Positions 26,484 through 35,256 of a stretch of 45,401 bases of DNA are shown in pieces. The notes below the pieces were generated by a model, which was not told where the DNA came from, did not search any database, and saw only the letters and a list, made by a program, of their open reading frames with translations. The number at the start of each line of letters is the position of its first letter. The first letter of the stretch is position 1. The stretch comes from an uncultured bacterium (lineage in GTDB: Bacteria > Bacillota > Clostridia > Lachnospirales > Lachnospiraceae), in assembly GCA_947243845.1 (NCBI GenBank), contig CAMXIF010000024.1:1-45401 (forward strand), in the 5' to 3' direction. The translations under genes and the position numbers were made by a program.

Positions 26484-26628
26484 GAAAGAACAGGTGCTGT
26501 ATAAAAGCAGTACGTGTTATATAAAAGAGCAGGTGTAAGACAACTGGCATTATTTTAGGATCATATGGTTCAGGGAACAGTAAAGTGTGCATATATATTA
26601 AGGAGTCTGGAAACAGAGGCACTGATAT

Positions 26629-27951
26629 ATGCGCACTTATTTATTGTATAGGAAATTCCTTTATTTACTGGAGGCGATAAAACAACAATCACAATCGAAC
26701 AGGTTTCGTTCTTTTATATTAATAAGAAAACAGACTTTTCTGCAGAAATTTATAGCTTTTATTATGACAATATTATTGACGCTGGGTGTCTGTCTGCCGC
26801 CGCTGATTTGTGAGGCCAGGGAAGACGACAGCCTGAAACTCTATGCCCGGGCGGCCGTTCTGATGGATGCGGACAGCGGCCGGGTTCTCTATGGCAAAAA
26901 TCCAAAGGAAGTACTTCCCATGGCCAGCACCACCAAGATTATGACCTGTATCCTGGCTCTGGAATATGGCAACCCGGATGATGTGGTGGAAGTGTCTGCC
27001 TATGCTGCCAGTATGCCGAAGGTCAAACTTTCTGTGAAGCAGGGGGAACAATATCGGCTGGGGGATTTATTGTATTCCCTGATGTTGGAATCCCATAATG
27101 ACTCGGCGGTGGTGATCGCGGAGGCAGTAGGCGGCAGTGTGGAAAAGTTTGCTGCCATGATGAATCAGAAGGCTAGGGATATCGGTTGTTATGATACTTA
27201 TTTTATCACGCCAAACGGCCTGGATGCTGTAGTGAATGACAACGGTAAGATTCATTCCACTACAGCTTCGGATTTGGCCAGGATCATGGCCTACTGTGTG
27301 ACGGATTCCACCGCCAGAGATGAGTTTCTGGAAATCACCAGAACGATCAGTTATGATTTTACGAACGTGGAGGGAAGCAGGAATTTTCATTGTAATAATC
27401 ACAATGCTTTTTTGGGCATGATGCAGGAAGCGCTTTCCGGTAAGACCGGATTTACTAATAACGCTGGTTATTGTTATGTAGGAGCTATCACCAGCGAGGG
27501 GCGTACCTATACAGTGGCGCTTTTGGCCTGCGGTTGGCCAAATAACAGGAGTTATAAATGGAGTGACATGAAGACCCTGGCGGCATATGGCATGGAACAT
27601 TATCAATATCAGGATATTTATGAGGATAGGGAATTTGAGGACATACCGGTAGTAAACGGTATCGCAGCCGATCAGGGAACACCTTATGGGGAGGCCAGTG
27701 TGCCGGTGCGTATGGAGGCGCACGAAGAGACACTGCCATACCTGCTTTGTGAGGAAGATCAGGTGGAAGTGAAGACCCGGATTGAAAAGTCATTGACGGC
27801 GCCGGTGGCATATCGCATGGAAGTGGGGGATGTGTCCTATTATCTGAATGGACAGCTGATCAAACGGTATGCAGTATACACGGACGGGGCGGTGGAAGAG
27901 CGCACCTTTGGCTGGATATGTCGTTATGTCTGGCAGATTTTTCTGCCGTGA
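26629..27951 (+). CDS. D-alanyl-D-alanine carboxypeptidase, second copy
   Basis: 440 residues. Active-site motifs STTK (Ser100, Lys103), SHN (155-157) and KTG (272-274) are complete. A hydrophobic signal segment lies at about residues 38-58. The N-terminal 35 residues before it are basic and unusual for a signal peptide, so the true start could be further in, though there is no better ATG with a ribosome-binding site than 26629 (an ATG at 26764 would cut the signal short). It differs clearly from the copy at 22847 (SHN instead of SGN, different tail), so it is not a recent duplicate. It is probably co-oriented with scpAB, after a 145-base gap. Confidence 0.9.
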   Translation: MRTYLLYRKFLYLLEAIKQQSQSNRFRSFILIRKQTFLQKFIAFIMTILLTLGVCLPPLICEAREDDSLKLYARAAVLMDADSGRVLYGKNPKEVLPMASTTKIMTCILALEYGNPDDVVEVSAYAASMPKVKLSVKQGEQYRLGDLLYSLMLESHNDSAVVIAEAVGGSVEKFAAMMNQKARDIGCYDTYFITPNGLDAVVNDNGKIHSTTASDLARIMAYCVTDSTARDEFLEITRTISYDFTNVEGSRNFHCNNHNAFLGMMQEALSGKTGFTNNAGYCYVGAITSEGRTYTVALLACGWPNNRSYKWSDMKTLAAYGMEHYQYQDIYEDREFEDIPVVNGIAADQGTPYGEASVPVRMEAHEETLPYLLCEEDQVEVKTRIEKSLTAPVAYRMEVGDVSYYLNGQLIKRYAVYTDGAVEERTFGWICRYVWQIFLP

Positions 27952-28024
27952 ATATTTCAGTAGGTTTTTATGTTTTTTCTTACATTTTTTGAAAATTTAT
28001 CTAGTCGAGTGAATGAATCTATGT

Positions 28025-28030
28025 TATACT
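28025..28030 (+). promoter_or_regulatory. Possible -10 element of the decarboxylase operon
   Basis: TATACT lies about 75 bases before the first gene. The -35 region (TAGTCG, 17 bases upstream) is poor, so confidence is low. No riboswitch was recognised in the 152-base leader. Confidence 0.3.
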
Positions 28031-28103
28031 ACTTTCGTGTGCTATGTCACACAATAATACAGTTTTATTATTATATATATTATGATAAATGGAGGGCTGA
28101 AAA

Positions 28104-29531
28104 ATGAGTACTACTTCTCAAGCGAGTCAAAGAATCAATGCTTTACTCGATGAAAACAGTTTCGTTGAGATCGGTGGTCTTGTGACGGCAAGAGCAACAG
28201 ATTTCAATCTGAAACAGACCGAAACTCCGTCAGACGGTGTTGTGACCGGTTACGGTGTGATCGATGGCAGTCTTGTGTATGTGTACAGCCAGGATGCATC
28301 CGTATTGAACGGATCCGTGGGCGAGATGCATGCAAAGAAGATTGTAAATCTCTATGATCTGGCTATGAAGATGGGTGCGCCGGTGATTGGATTGATCGAT
28401 TCCGCAGGTTTAAGGCTGCATGAGGCAACAGACGCCTTGAACGGTTTCGGTGAGATTTACAAGAGCCAGGTGATGGCGTCCGGCGTGATTCCGCAGATTA
28501 CGGCAGTATTTGGAAGCTGCGGCGGTGGACTTGCCTTGATTCCGGCAATGACAGATTTTGCGTTCATGGAAGAGAAGAATGCAAAGCTGTTCGTGAATTC
28601 CCCCAATGCATTGGAAGGCAATGAGATTTCCCGTTGTGATACATCTGCGGCTGCATTCCAGAGCGAGGAGACAGGCCTGGTTGATATGGTGGCTGATGAG
28701 GCTTCCATTCTGGCGCAGATTAGACAGCTGGTGTCTATCTTACCGGCTAACAACGCAGACTATGCGCTGACAGACTGCACAGATGATTTAAACCGTGTCT
28801 GTGGGCAGATTGCAGGCTGTGTGGGTGACACATCCATCGCTTTATCCCAGATTGCAGATGACGGTCTGTTTGTGGAAGTAAAGCAGGATTATGCGAAAGA
28901 TATGGTAGCCGGCTTCATCCGTTTGAACGGCGCTACGGTAGGTGCTGTTGCAAACCGTACCGAAGTGTACAATGAAGACGGTGAGGTGACCGATAAATTT
29001 GATGCGGTATTATCTGCAAGGGGTGCGGAGAAAGCGGCAGAGTTTATTACCTTCTGTGATGCTTTTGATATTCCGGTTCTCTCCCTCACAAACGTGACGG
29101 GCTTTGCGGCGACCAAATGCTGTGAGAAACGTATGGCGAAAGCGGCTGGCAGGCTTACATATGCATTTGCCAACGCGACTGTTCCGAAGGTGAATGTGAT
29201 CATCGGAAAAGCTTATGGCAGCGCATATGTAACAATGAATTCTAAGGCAATTGGAGCGGATATCACAATGGCATGGCCGGATGCACAGATTGGTATGATG
29301 GATGCAAAACTGGCAGCTAAGATTATCTGTGATGGACAAGGTTCCGAGGCTATCGATGCCTGTGCAAAAGAGTATGAGGCATTGCAGAATAATGTAACCA
29401 GCGCGGCAAAGAGAGGCTATGTAGACCAGATCGTGGAGCCGGCCGACACCAGAAAATATGTGATCGGCGCATTCGAGATGCTGGCTGCTAAAAGCGAGGG
29501 CCGTCCCGAGAAAAAACATGGTACAGTTTAG
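28104..29531 (+). CDS. Acyl-CoA carboxyltransferase subunit (MmdA/12S-type, Na+-decarboxylase operon)
   Basis: 475 residues of the crotonase-fold carboxyltransferase family (MmdA, GcdA, PccB, 12S). It carries out CO2 transfer between an acyl-CoA (methylmalonyl-CoA or a relative) and biotin on the carrier encoded at 30298. N- and C-terminal halves are both present, with the FGSCGGGLALIPAMTDF and NVTGFAATK oxyanion regions. GGAGGG precedes the ATG. It is slightly shorter than the typical 510-residue MmdA. It heads the operon with OadG-, biotin-carrier-, OadB- and OadA-type genes. The exact acyl-CoA cannot be told from sequence. Confidence 0.88.
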   Translation: MSTTSQASQRINALLDENSFVEIGGLVTARATDFNLKQTETPSDGVVTGYGVIDGSLVYVYSQDASVLNGSVGEMHAKKIVNLYDLAMKMGAPVIGLIDSAGLRLHEATDALNGFGEIYKSQVMASGVIPQITAVFGSCGGGLALIPAMTDFAFMEEKNAKLFVNSPNALEGNEISRCDTSAAAFQSEETGLVDMVADEASILAQIRQLVSILPANNADYALTDCTDDLNRVCGQIAGCVGDTSIALSQIADDGLFVEVKQDYAKDMVAGFIRLNGATVGAVANRTEVYNEDGEVTDKFDAVLSARGAEKAAEFITFCDAFDIPVLSLTNVTGFAATKCCEKRMAKAAGRLTYAFANATVPKVNVIIGKAYGSAYVTMNSKAIGADITMAWPDAQIGMMDAKLAAKIICDGQGSEAIDACAKEYEALQNNVTSAAKRGYVDQIVEPADTRKYVIGAFEMLAAKSEGRPEKKHGTV

Positions 29532-29548
29532 AAAGGATGATGCTCAAT

Positions 29549-30277
29549 ATGAAAAAATTATTGGTAGTATTAGGTATGATTGCCTGTATGACCGGTCTCG
29601 TTGCATGTGGAGAAGAGGAAACGAAGAATGAGGGGCCGATCACCGAGGAACAGGCGGTAGAGATGGGTACGATTGCTGTTGAGCAGATGGATATGATCGT
29701 CAGCAGCGGCGCAATCGAACAGTATGAAGACCAACCCGCTCTCTATAACGGATTTCTCGGCTGGCAGAGCGCATTGGAAGATATAGGTACTTTTGAAGGT
29801 ACAAACGGTGGTACGGCTCGGTTTGAAGAAGAAGAGATGATCATTGAAGTTAATGTACTCGGTTCCAGTCATGATGCGACAGTGGAACTCATTTTCGCCA
29901 CCGAATCGATGACCTACGCTGGCATTACCACGAATGTTCACTATTCTACAGGCGAGATTATGTTCAAGGCGTTGATGAATACTGTAATCGGTATGGGTAC
30001 CGTGTTTGTGGTCCTGATCCTGATCAGCCTGATCATTTCCTGCTTTACCCTGATTTCCAAGCTGGAAGGAAAGCAGAAAAAGAAAGCGGAGAGTCCTGCA
30101 CCTGCGGCGGCGCCGGTAGTAGAACAGATTGCGGCCAAGGAAGAACTTTCCGATGATACGGAACTTGTGGCAGTTATCGCTGCAGCAATCGCTGCTTATG
30201 AAGGGGCGGCATCTACGGATGGGTTCGTAGTGAGATCCATCAGAAAAGCTAATAAGACTAAATGGCAGAATGCCTGA
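29549..30277 (+). CDS. OadG-family Na+-pump subunit with N-terminal lipoprotein domain
   Basis: 242 residues. The gamma subunit links the membrane pump (OadB) to the carboxyltransferase. Here the protein begins with a lipoprotein signal (lipobox LVAC, Cys20) and an extra external domain (about 25-130). Then come one membrane span (about 145-168) and a short cytoplasmic tail with a Pro/Ala linker, ending VVRSIRKANKTKWQNA. The tail is the classic OadG part. The ATG at 29549 is 12 bases after AAAGG; earlier in-frame ATGs at 29537 and 29540 overlap the ribosome-binding site. It is co-transcribed with its neighbours. Confidence 0.82.
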   Translation: MKKLLVVLGMIACMTGLVACGEEETKNEGPITEEQAVEMGTIAVEQMDMIVSSGAIEQYEDQPALYNGFLGWQSALEDIGTFEGTNGGTARFEEEEMIIEVNVLGSSHDATVELIFATESMTYAGITTNVHYSTGEIMFKALMNTVIGMGTVFVVLILISLIISCFTLISKLEGKQKKKAESPAPAAAPVVEQIAAKEELSDDTELVAVIAAAIAAYEGAASTDGFVVRSIRKANKTKWQNA

Positions 30278-30297
30278 GATCATAGGAGGATATGAAG

Positions 30298-30675
30298 ATG
30301 AAAAATTATACAATTACCGTAAACGGCAGCGTATATGATGTAGTAGTGGAAGAGGGACAGACAAGCGGCGCACCGGCAGCGGCAGCACCGGCAGCTCCCA
30401 AGGCGGTTCCGAAGGCAGCACCTGCACCTGCGGCAGCACCGGCAGCAAGCGGCGCGGCAGGCAGCGTGAAGATTGAAGCAGGCGCAGCTGGTAAAGTGTT
30501 CAAGATTGAGGCCAATGTAGGACAGGCAGTGAAGAAAGGTGACTCCGTGGTAATCGTTGAGGCCATGAAGATGGAAATTCCTGTAGTAGCTCCTCAGGAT
30601 GGTACTGTAGCAAGTATCAATGTGGCAGTGGGCGATGCAGTAGAAGCTGGTGCTCTTCTCGCAACATTGAACTAA
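30298..30675 (+). CDS. Biotin carboxyl carrier protein (1.3S/OadA-C-type)
   Basis: 125 residues. A short N-terminal strand region, then an Ala/Pro-rich linker (about 24-55), then the biotinyl domain with the motif EAMKMEIP, Lys91 being the biotinylated residue. It carries CO2 between the two carboxyltransferases and the OadB pump. AGGAGG lies 8 bases before the ATG at 30298, and only 2 before the alternative at 30292, so 30298 is chosen. Stand-alone carrier with linker, as in the 1.3S subunit of transcarboxylase. Confidence 0.93.
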   Translation: MKNYTITVNGSVYDVVVEEGQTSGAPAAAAPAAPKAVPKAAPAPAAAPAASGAAGSVKIEAGAAGKVFKIEANVGQAVKKGDSVVIVEAMKMEIPVVAPQDGTVASINVAVGDAVEAGALLATLN

Positions 30676-30737
30676 TCGTCAGTGGGAGAGTCTAGCGGAC
30701 ACTTCTTCTGAAACTAAAACTACAGGAGGTTAAAAAA

Positions 30738-31883
30738 ATGTATATAGTAGAGACGCTTGATAATCTGATACATCAGACCGCTTTTTTCAATCTGGAAATC
30801 GGTAACTATGTCATGATTATCGTAGCACTTGTATTTCTATATCTTGCCATCGGCAAGGGATTTGAACCGTTATTACTGGTTCCGATCGCTTTCGGTATGC
30901 TGCTCGTAAATATCTATCCGGATATTATGGCGGAGTATGGAGAAGGCGGTGCCGGCGGCGGTTTGCTGTATTATTTCTACAAGCTGGATGAGTGGGCAAT
31001 CCTGCCGTCCCTGATCTTTATGGGTGTCGGCGCCATGACGGATTTTGGTCCCCTGATTGCCAATCCCAAGAGTTTTCTTTTGGGCGCAGCAGCGCAGTTC
31101 GGTATTTTTGCGGCTTATTTTGGCGCAATCTTCTTAGGATTTAATGATAAGGCGGCAGCGGCTATCTCCATCATTGGTGGTGCGGACGGCCCGACTTCCA
31201 TCTTCCTGGCAGGTAAACTGGGTCAGACAACATTGATGGGGCCTATCGCGGTGGCGGCATATTCCTACATGGCATTGGTGCCGATCATTCAGCCGCCGAT
31301 CATGAAACTCTTTACCACAGAGAAGGAGAGAAAGATTAAGATGGGACAGCTTCGTCCTGTCAGCAAATTGGAGAAGATTCTGTTCCCAATCGTGGTTACA
31401 ATCGTGGTATCTTTGATTCTGCCTACCACAGCGCCCCTTGTAGGTATGCTGATGTTAGGTAATCTGTTCAGGGAGTGTGGCGTGGTGAGACAGCTGACAG
31501 ATACGGCTTCCAACGCCCTGATGTACATCGTTGTTATTATCCTTGGTACTTCCGTAGGTGCAACTACCAGTGCAGAGGCATTCCTTAACATGGCAACCAT
31601 TAAAATCGTTATCTTAGGTCTGATTGCCTTCGCCTTTGGTACGGCGGCAGGTGTGCTGTTCGGCAAGCTGATGTGTGCTCTCACCAAGGGTAAGGTGAAT
31701 CCGCTGATCGGCTCCGCAGGTGTATCTGCAGTGCCTATGGCGGCCAGAGTGTCACAGAAGGTCGGCGCGGAGGAAGATCCTACGAACTTCCTGTTGATGC
31801 ACGCTATGGGACCTAACGTAGCAGGTGTTATTGGTACGGCTGTAGCGGCAGGTACCTTTATGGCAGTATTCGGCGTATTCTAG
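30738..31883 (+). CDS. Na+-translocating decarboxylase beta subunit (OadB/MmdB/GcdB)
   Basis: 381 residues with about ten membrane spans. It decarboxylates carboxybiotin and pumps Na+ out. The family signatures are clear: [13 protein letters not shown] (near residues 149-161, holding the ion-binding Asp) and [14 protein letters not shown] (near 270-285), plus [15 protein letters not shown] at the end. AGGAGG lies 8 bases before the ATG. The stop codon directly abuts a two-hairpin repeat element. Confidence 0.95.
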   Translation: MYIVETLDNLIHQTAFFNLEIGNYVMIIVALVFLYLAIGKGFEPLLLVPIAFGMLLVNIYPDIMAEYGEGGAGGGLLYYFYKLDEWAILPSLIFMGVGAMTDFGPLIANPKSFLLGAAAQFGIFAAYFGAIFLGFNDKAAAAISIIGGADGPTSIFLAGKLGQTTLMGPIAVAAYSYMALVPIIQPPIMKLFTTEKERKIKMGQLRPVSKLEKILFPIVVTIVVSLILPTTAPLVGMLMLGNLFRECGVVRQLTDTASNALMYIVVIILGTSVGATTSAEAFLNMATIKIVILGLIAFAFGTAAGVLFGKLMCALTKGKVNPLIGSAGVSAVPMAARVSQKVGAEEDPTNFLLMHAMGPNVAGVIGTAVAAGTFMAVFGVF

Positions 31884-32036
31884 AAGTAAATTCCTGCGGA
31901 ATTAACTTCTCGAGGATCGCTTCGCGACCTCGGATTTGGAAATACCAAACGAGGATTGCTTCGCAGTCTCGGACTTGGAAATACCAATCAATGATTGCTC
32001 GATTGCGAGGATTGCTTTGCAGCCTCGGACTTGGAA
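31884..32036 (+). repeat. Two-hairpin intergenic repeat, copy 2, with two further tandem main hairpins
   Basis: Starts at the base after the OadB stop codon. Hairpin 1 is AATTCC-TGC-GGAATT (31889-31903). The main hairpin occurs three times: CGAGG-A-TCGC-TTC-GCGA-CCTCGG (31911-31933), and similar copies at 31950-31972 and 32006-32028, separated by a repeated CTTGGAAATACCA string. The stem sequence differs between copies but pairing is kept. It fills the 186-base gap before the OadA-type gene. Confidence 0.85.
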
Positions 32037-32069
32037 TTATAATATAAACTGAGAAAGGAATGAAAAATA

Positions 32070-33506
32070 ATGGCAGAACAGATTAAAAAGCCGGTTGGAA
32101 TCATGGAAACCGTTCTTCGTGACGCACATCAGTCTCTGATTGCGACCAGAATGCCTACCGAGAAGATGCTTCCAATCGTAGATAAGATGGATAAAGTCGG
32201 CTACGCTGCAGTAGAGTGCTGGGGCGGCGCTACCTTTGATGCTTCCCTTCGTTTCCTGAAGGAAGATCCCTGGGAGAGACTCAGAAAGTTAAGAGACGGC
32301 TTCAAAAATACTAAATTACAGATGTTATTCAGAGGCCAGAATATTTTAGGTTACAGACCTTATGCAGATGATGTGGTATATGCGTTTGTTGAGAAATCCA
32401 TTGCAAACGGTATTGATATCATCAGAATTTTTGACTGCCTGAATGATATCCGTAATCTGCAGGCAGCGGTAGACGCAACCAACAAGATTAAGAAGCAGGA
32501 GGGCAGAGGGCAGTCTCAGATCGCGCTTTCTTATACCCTTGGAGATGCTTATACATTAGAGTATTGGGCGGATATGGCAAAGAAGATTGAAGAAATGGGT
32601 GCAGATTCCATTTGTATCAAGGATATGGCAGGTCTGCTCGTTCCTTACCGTGCGGAAGAACTTGTAAAGACTTTGAAGGAGAGCACCAAACTTCCTATTC
32701 AGCTGCATACGCATTATACGTCCGGCGTAGCTTCTATGACATATCTGAAAGCTGTAGAGGCGGGTGTGGACATTATCGACTGTGCGATTTCTCCTTTTGC
32801 GCTTGGTACTTCCCAGCCTGCGACCGAGGTTATGGTGGAAACCTTCAAAGGAACTCCTTATGATACAGGATATGATCAGGAAGTTCTGGCGCAGATTGCA
32901 GATTACTTCCGTCCTTACCGTGAGGAATGTATCGAATCCGGTCTGATGAGCACGAAAGTACTCGGCGTCAATATCAATACACTGCGCTATCAGGTTCCGG
33001 GCGGTATGCTTTCCAACATGGTAAGCCAGCTCAAGGAGCAGAAGGCAGAGGATAAATATCAGGATGTGCTGGAAGAGATTCCCAGAGTTCGTAAAGACTG
33101 CGGTGAGCCGCCTCTGGTTACACCTTCCTCTCAGATTGTCGGTACACAGGCGGTATTTAATGTACTGATGGGCGAAAGATATAAGATGGCAACAGGCGAG
33201 TTCAAAGATCTGCTTCGTGGTAATTACGGACAGACGGTTAAGCCTATGAGTCAGGAAATAATCGATAAGGTTATTCCCGGCGAGCCGCGTTCTACCGCTC
33301 GTTCCGCTGAGGCAACCGGTCATGTTGAGCCGGAGCTTGCAGGTCTGGAAGCGGAGATGAAAGAGTGGAAACAGCAGGACGAGGATGTATTGTCCTATGC
33401 ATTGTTCCCGCAGGTGGCAATCGATTTCTTCAAGTATCGTCAGGCACAGCAGGAAAAAGTAGATATGACGCAGGCCGATACTAAAAACGGTGCATATCCG
33501 GTTTAA
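32070..33506 (+). CDS. Oxaloacetate decarboxylase alpha / pyruvate carboxylase subunit B-type carboxyltransferase (5S-type, no biotin domain)
   Basis: 478 residues. A DRE-TIM-type barrel with the metal-binding Asp18 (VLRDAHQS), the carbamylated-Lys motif IKDMAG (Lys184) and His213/His215 (QLHTHYTSG), then the PYC/OADA domain. Its 478 residues stop before the biotinyl domain of full-length OadA; the carrier is a separate gene (30298). It transfers CO2 between oxaloacetate/pyruvate and biotin. No biotin carboxylase gene is nearby, which argues against an ATP-dependent pyruvate carboxylase. AAAGGA precedes the ATG. A repeat and a terminator follow. Confidence 0.93.
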   Translation: MAEQIKKPVGIMETVLRDAHQSLIATRMPTEKMLPIVDKMDKVGYAAVECWGGATFDASLRFLKEDPWERLRKLRDGFKNTKLQMLFRGQNILGYRPYADDVVYAFVEKSIANGIDIIRIFDCLNDIRNLQAAVDATNKIKKQEGRGQSQIALSYTLGDAYTLEYWADMAKKIEEMGADSICIKDMAGLLVPYRAEELVKTLKESTKLPIQLHTHYTSGVASMTYLKAVEAGVDIIDCAISPFALGTSQPATEVMVETFKGTPYDTGYDQEVLAQIADYFRPYREECIESGLMSTKVLGVNINTLRYQVPGGMLSNMVSQLKEQKAEDKYQDVLEEIPRVRKDCGEPPLVTPSSQIVGTQAVFNVLMGERYKMATGEFKDLLRGNYGQTVKPMSQEIIDKVIPGEPRSTARSAEATGHVEPELAGLEAEMKEWKQQDEDVLSYALFPQVAIDFFKYRQAQQEKVDMTQADTKNGAYPV

Positions 33507-33510
33507 AGAA

Positions 33511-33566
33511 AAAAGTAATTTGCTACGCAAATAACTTTGCGAGTTCCGCGTTGCGGATCTCGGATA
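33511..33566 (+). repeat. Two-hairpin intergenic repeat, copy 3
   Basis: Starts 5 bases after the OadA-type stop codon. Hairpin 1 ATTTGC-TAC-GCAAAT (33518-33532), then AACTTTG, then the main hairpin CGAGTTCCGC-GTT-GCGGATCTCG (33540-33562, one mismatch). Confidence 0.85.
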
Positions 33567-33583
33567 ATATGTATGTTATGAAA

Positions 33584-33611
33584 GAGAGTGGAGCAATCCG
33601 CTCTCTTTTTT
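33584..33611 (+). terminator. Rho-independent terminator of the decarboxylase operon
   Basis: A 9-bp stem GAGAGTGGA/TCCGCTCTC with a GCAA loop, followed by six T bases. Confidence 0.92.
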
Positions 33612-33651
33612 GCGTAGAATCATGGAAGAATAGGAAAAATGTAGAAAAAGC

Positions 33652-33680
33652 TTGACTTAGGTTACATAATATATTATAAT
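33652..33680 (+). promoter_or_regulatory. Sigma-A promoter of the TetR-RpiR gene cluster with possible operator
   Basis: TTGACT, 17-base spacer, consensus TATAAT. The spacer and -10 overlap a near-palindrome with GTTA/TAAC ends and a perfect centre ATAATATATTAT (33665-33676), a plausible site for the TetR-type regulator encoded just downstream (inference). Confidence 0.7.
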
Positions 33681-33734
33681 AACATACGTTACTAAAAGAT
33701 ATCCTGTATGAAGTTACAAGAGAGGTATATTCTT

Positions 33735-34286
33735 ATGGCAAGAAAAGAGACAATCACAAAGAAAGACATATTGAATACAGCATTCGATATGACAAGGGAG
33801 GAAGGGTTTTCCAAAGTAAGCGCAAGAACGCTGGCGGCCAGAGCAGGATGTTCGACACAGCCGATTTTCAGGGTGTATAAGAACATGGAAGAGTTGGGGG
33901 ATGATCTCTTCGTGAAGGCTATAGAGTTCTTCAGCGCCTACTATGATGAATTTCCGAAGAAAAACGACACGCCGTTTGTAAATTTAGGACTGGCTTATAT
34001 CCGTTTTGCAGAGGAAGAACAGCAGATATTCAGACTTTTATTCCTTTCCGAGAACCGCCATGGCAAGAGCCTTTATGATATGTTAAACGGCAAGAATGGC
34101 GCGGTTGTACGGGAGATAAATAACGCCAAATTTTATGGATGCAAAGATCCCAGCGGTATGTTCATGAAGATGTGGATTTTTATTCATGGCGCAGCCTGTA
34201 TGACATTGACGGGGGATTATGATCTGCAGGAAGAAGACACGGTCAAGCTGTTGGAGGAGTCCTACAACGCTTTTCAGAATATCTGA
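33735..34286 (+). CDS. TetR/AcrR-family transcriptional regulator
   Basis: 183 residues. The N-terminal helix-turn-helix is clear (about 25-48; SARTLAARAGCSTQPIFRVY). The C-terminal ligand-binding part is helical and of a TetR type with FAEEEQQIFRLLFL. The start at 33735 (MARKETITKK) follows GAGAGG by 9 bases; the longer form from 33708 is not supported. The regulated genes are probably itself and the next gene. Ligand unknown. Confidence 0.88.
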   Translation: MARKETITKKDILNTAFDMTREEGFSKVSARTLAARAGCSTQPIFRVYKNMEELGDDLFVKAIEFFSAYYDEFPKKNDTPFVNLGLAYIRFAEEEQQIFRLLFLSENRHGKSLYDMLNGKNGAVVREINNAKFYGCKDPSGMFMKMWIFIHGAACMTLTGDYDLQEEDTVKLLEESYNAFQNI

Positions 34287-34320
34287 TGATGATTGATAGA
34301 AAGGGTGTTTGTAAGATACA

Positions 34321-35256
34321 ATGGCGATAGAGAATCGTTATGACATTATAACAAGGATTAATGAATATTACAGTAAAATGAGCAAGGGCCAGAAGGCTAT
34401 ATCTGCTTTTATATACGATCATTATGACCAGGCGGTGTTTATGACAGCGGCAAAGCTGGGCGATACGGTGGGTGTCAGCGAATCGACCGTTGTGCGTTAT
34501 GCCATGTTTATCGGTTACAATGGATATCCGGAATTTCAGAGGGATCTGGAATACTGGGTACAGAATAAGATTAACTCTGTACAGAAGATTGGGGCTAAAT
34601 ATGGCAAAAGTACCCAGTCAGAGATTCTGACTTCTGTCTTACAGTCTGATATTGAGAAGATACAGGATACCATTCATAATATGGATCCGGTAGCTTTTGA
34701 GACGGCGGTGGATATTATTCTGGAAGCCAAGAGCGTCTATGTAATGGGGGTTAGAAGCTGTGAACCGCTGGCAGATTTTCTGCATTTTTATCTGAATATG
34801 ATTCGTGGCAATGTGGTGCTTTTAAAGACCACCAGCGTCTCTGAGACCTTTGAGCAGATGATCCGTATCGATGAACAGGATGCCATGATTGGTATCAGCT
34901 TTCCCAGATATTCCATGAGAACGCTGAAAGCCATGGAGTTTGCCAATGACAGAAATGCCAAGGTGATTGCAGTCACGGATTCTGTACATTCTCCAATGAA
35001 TCTGTATTCTTCCTGTAATTTGCTTGCCAGGAGCGACATGGTGTCGATCGTGGATTCTCTGGTGGCGCCCTTAAGTGTGATCAATGCGCTGGTAGTGGCT
35101 ATGTGCTTAAAGCGTCCGGAGGAAGTAAAGGATAATCTAAAGAATCTGGAAGAAGCCTGGAATAATTATCAGGTGTATTTGAATGATGAGATTAATTTTA
35201 TTGACGAGGAGCCGATGTTAAATTATCCTCTTCGCAGGAAGATGGAACAGCCATGA
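34321..35256 (+). CDS. MurR/RpiR-family transcriptional regulator (HTH plus SIS domain)
   Basis: 311 residues. An N-terminal RpiR helix-turn-helix (about 1-75; DTVGVSESTVVRYAMFIGYN) and a C-terminal SIS sugar-phosphate-binding domain (about 125-260; VYVMGVRSCEPLADFL, GISFPRYS). The family usually responds to a phosphosugar, but the target is not visible. It overlaps the next gene by 4 bases (ATGA), so the two are translationally coupled. Confidence 0.9.
   Translation: MAIENRYDIITRINEYYSKMSKGQKAISAFIYDHYDQAVFMTAAKLGDTVGVSESTVVRYAMFIGYNGYPEFQRDLEYWVQNKINSVQKIGAKYGKSTQSEILTSVLQSDIEKIQDTIHNMDPVAFETAVDIILEAKSVYVMGVRSCEPLADFLHFYLNMIRGNVVLLKTTSVSETFEQMIRIDEQDAMIGISFPRYSMRTLKAMEFANDRNAKVIAVTDSVHSPMNLYSSCNLLARSDMVSIVDSLVAPLSVINALVVAMCLKRPEEVKDNLKNLEEAWNNYQVYLNDEINFIDEEPMLNYPLRRKMEQP

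Noticed and set aside
29570..30313. Open frame on the minus strand opposite the OadG-type gene
   Set aside because: Shadow of a gene with a lipobox, membrane span and operon position; no motif in the antisense translation.
32556..33530. 324-codon frame on the minus strand opposite the OadA-type gene
   Set aside because: The + strand gene has all catalytic motifs; the antisense frame shows no motif and no ribosome-binding site.
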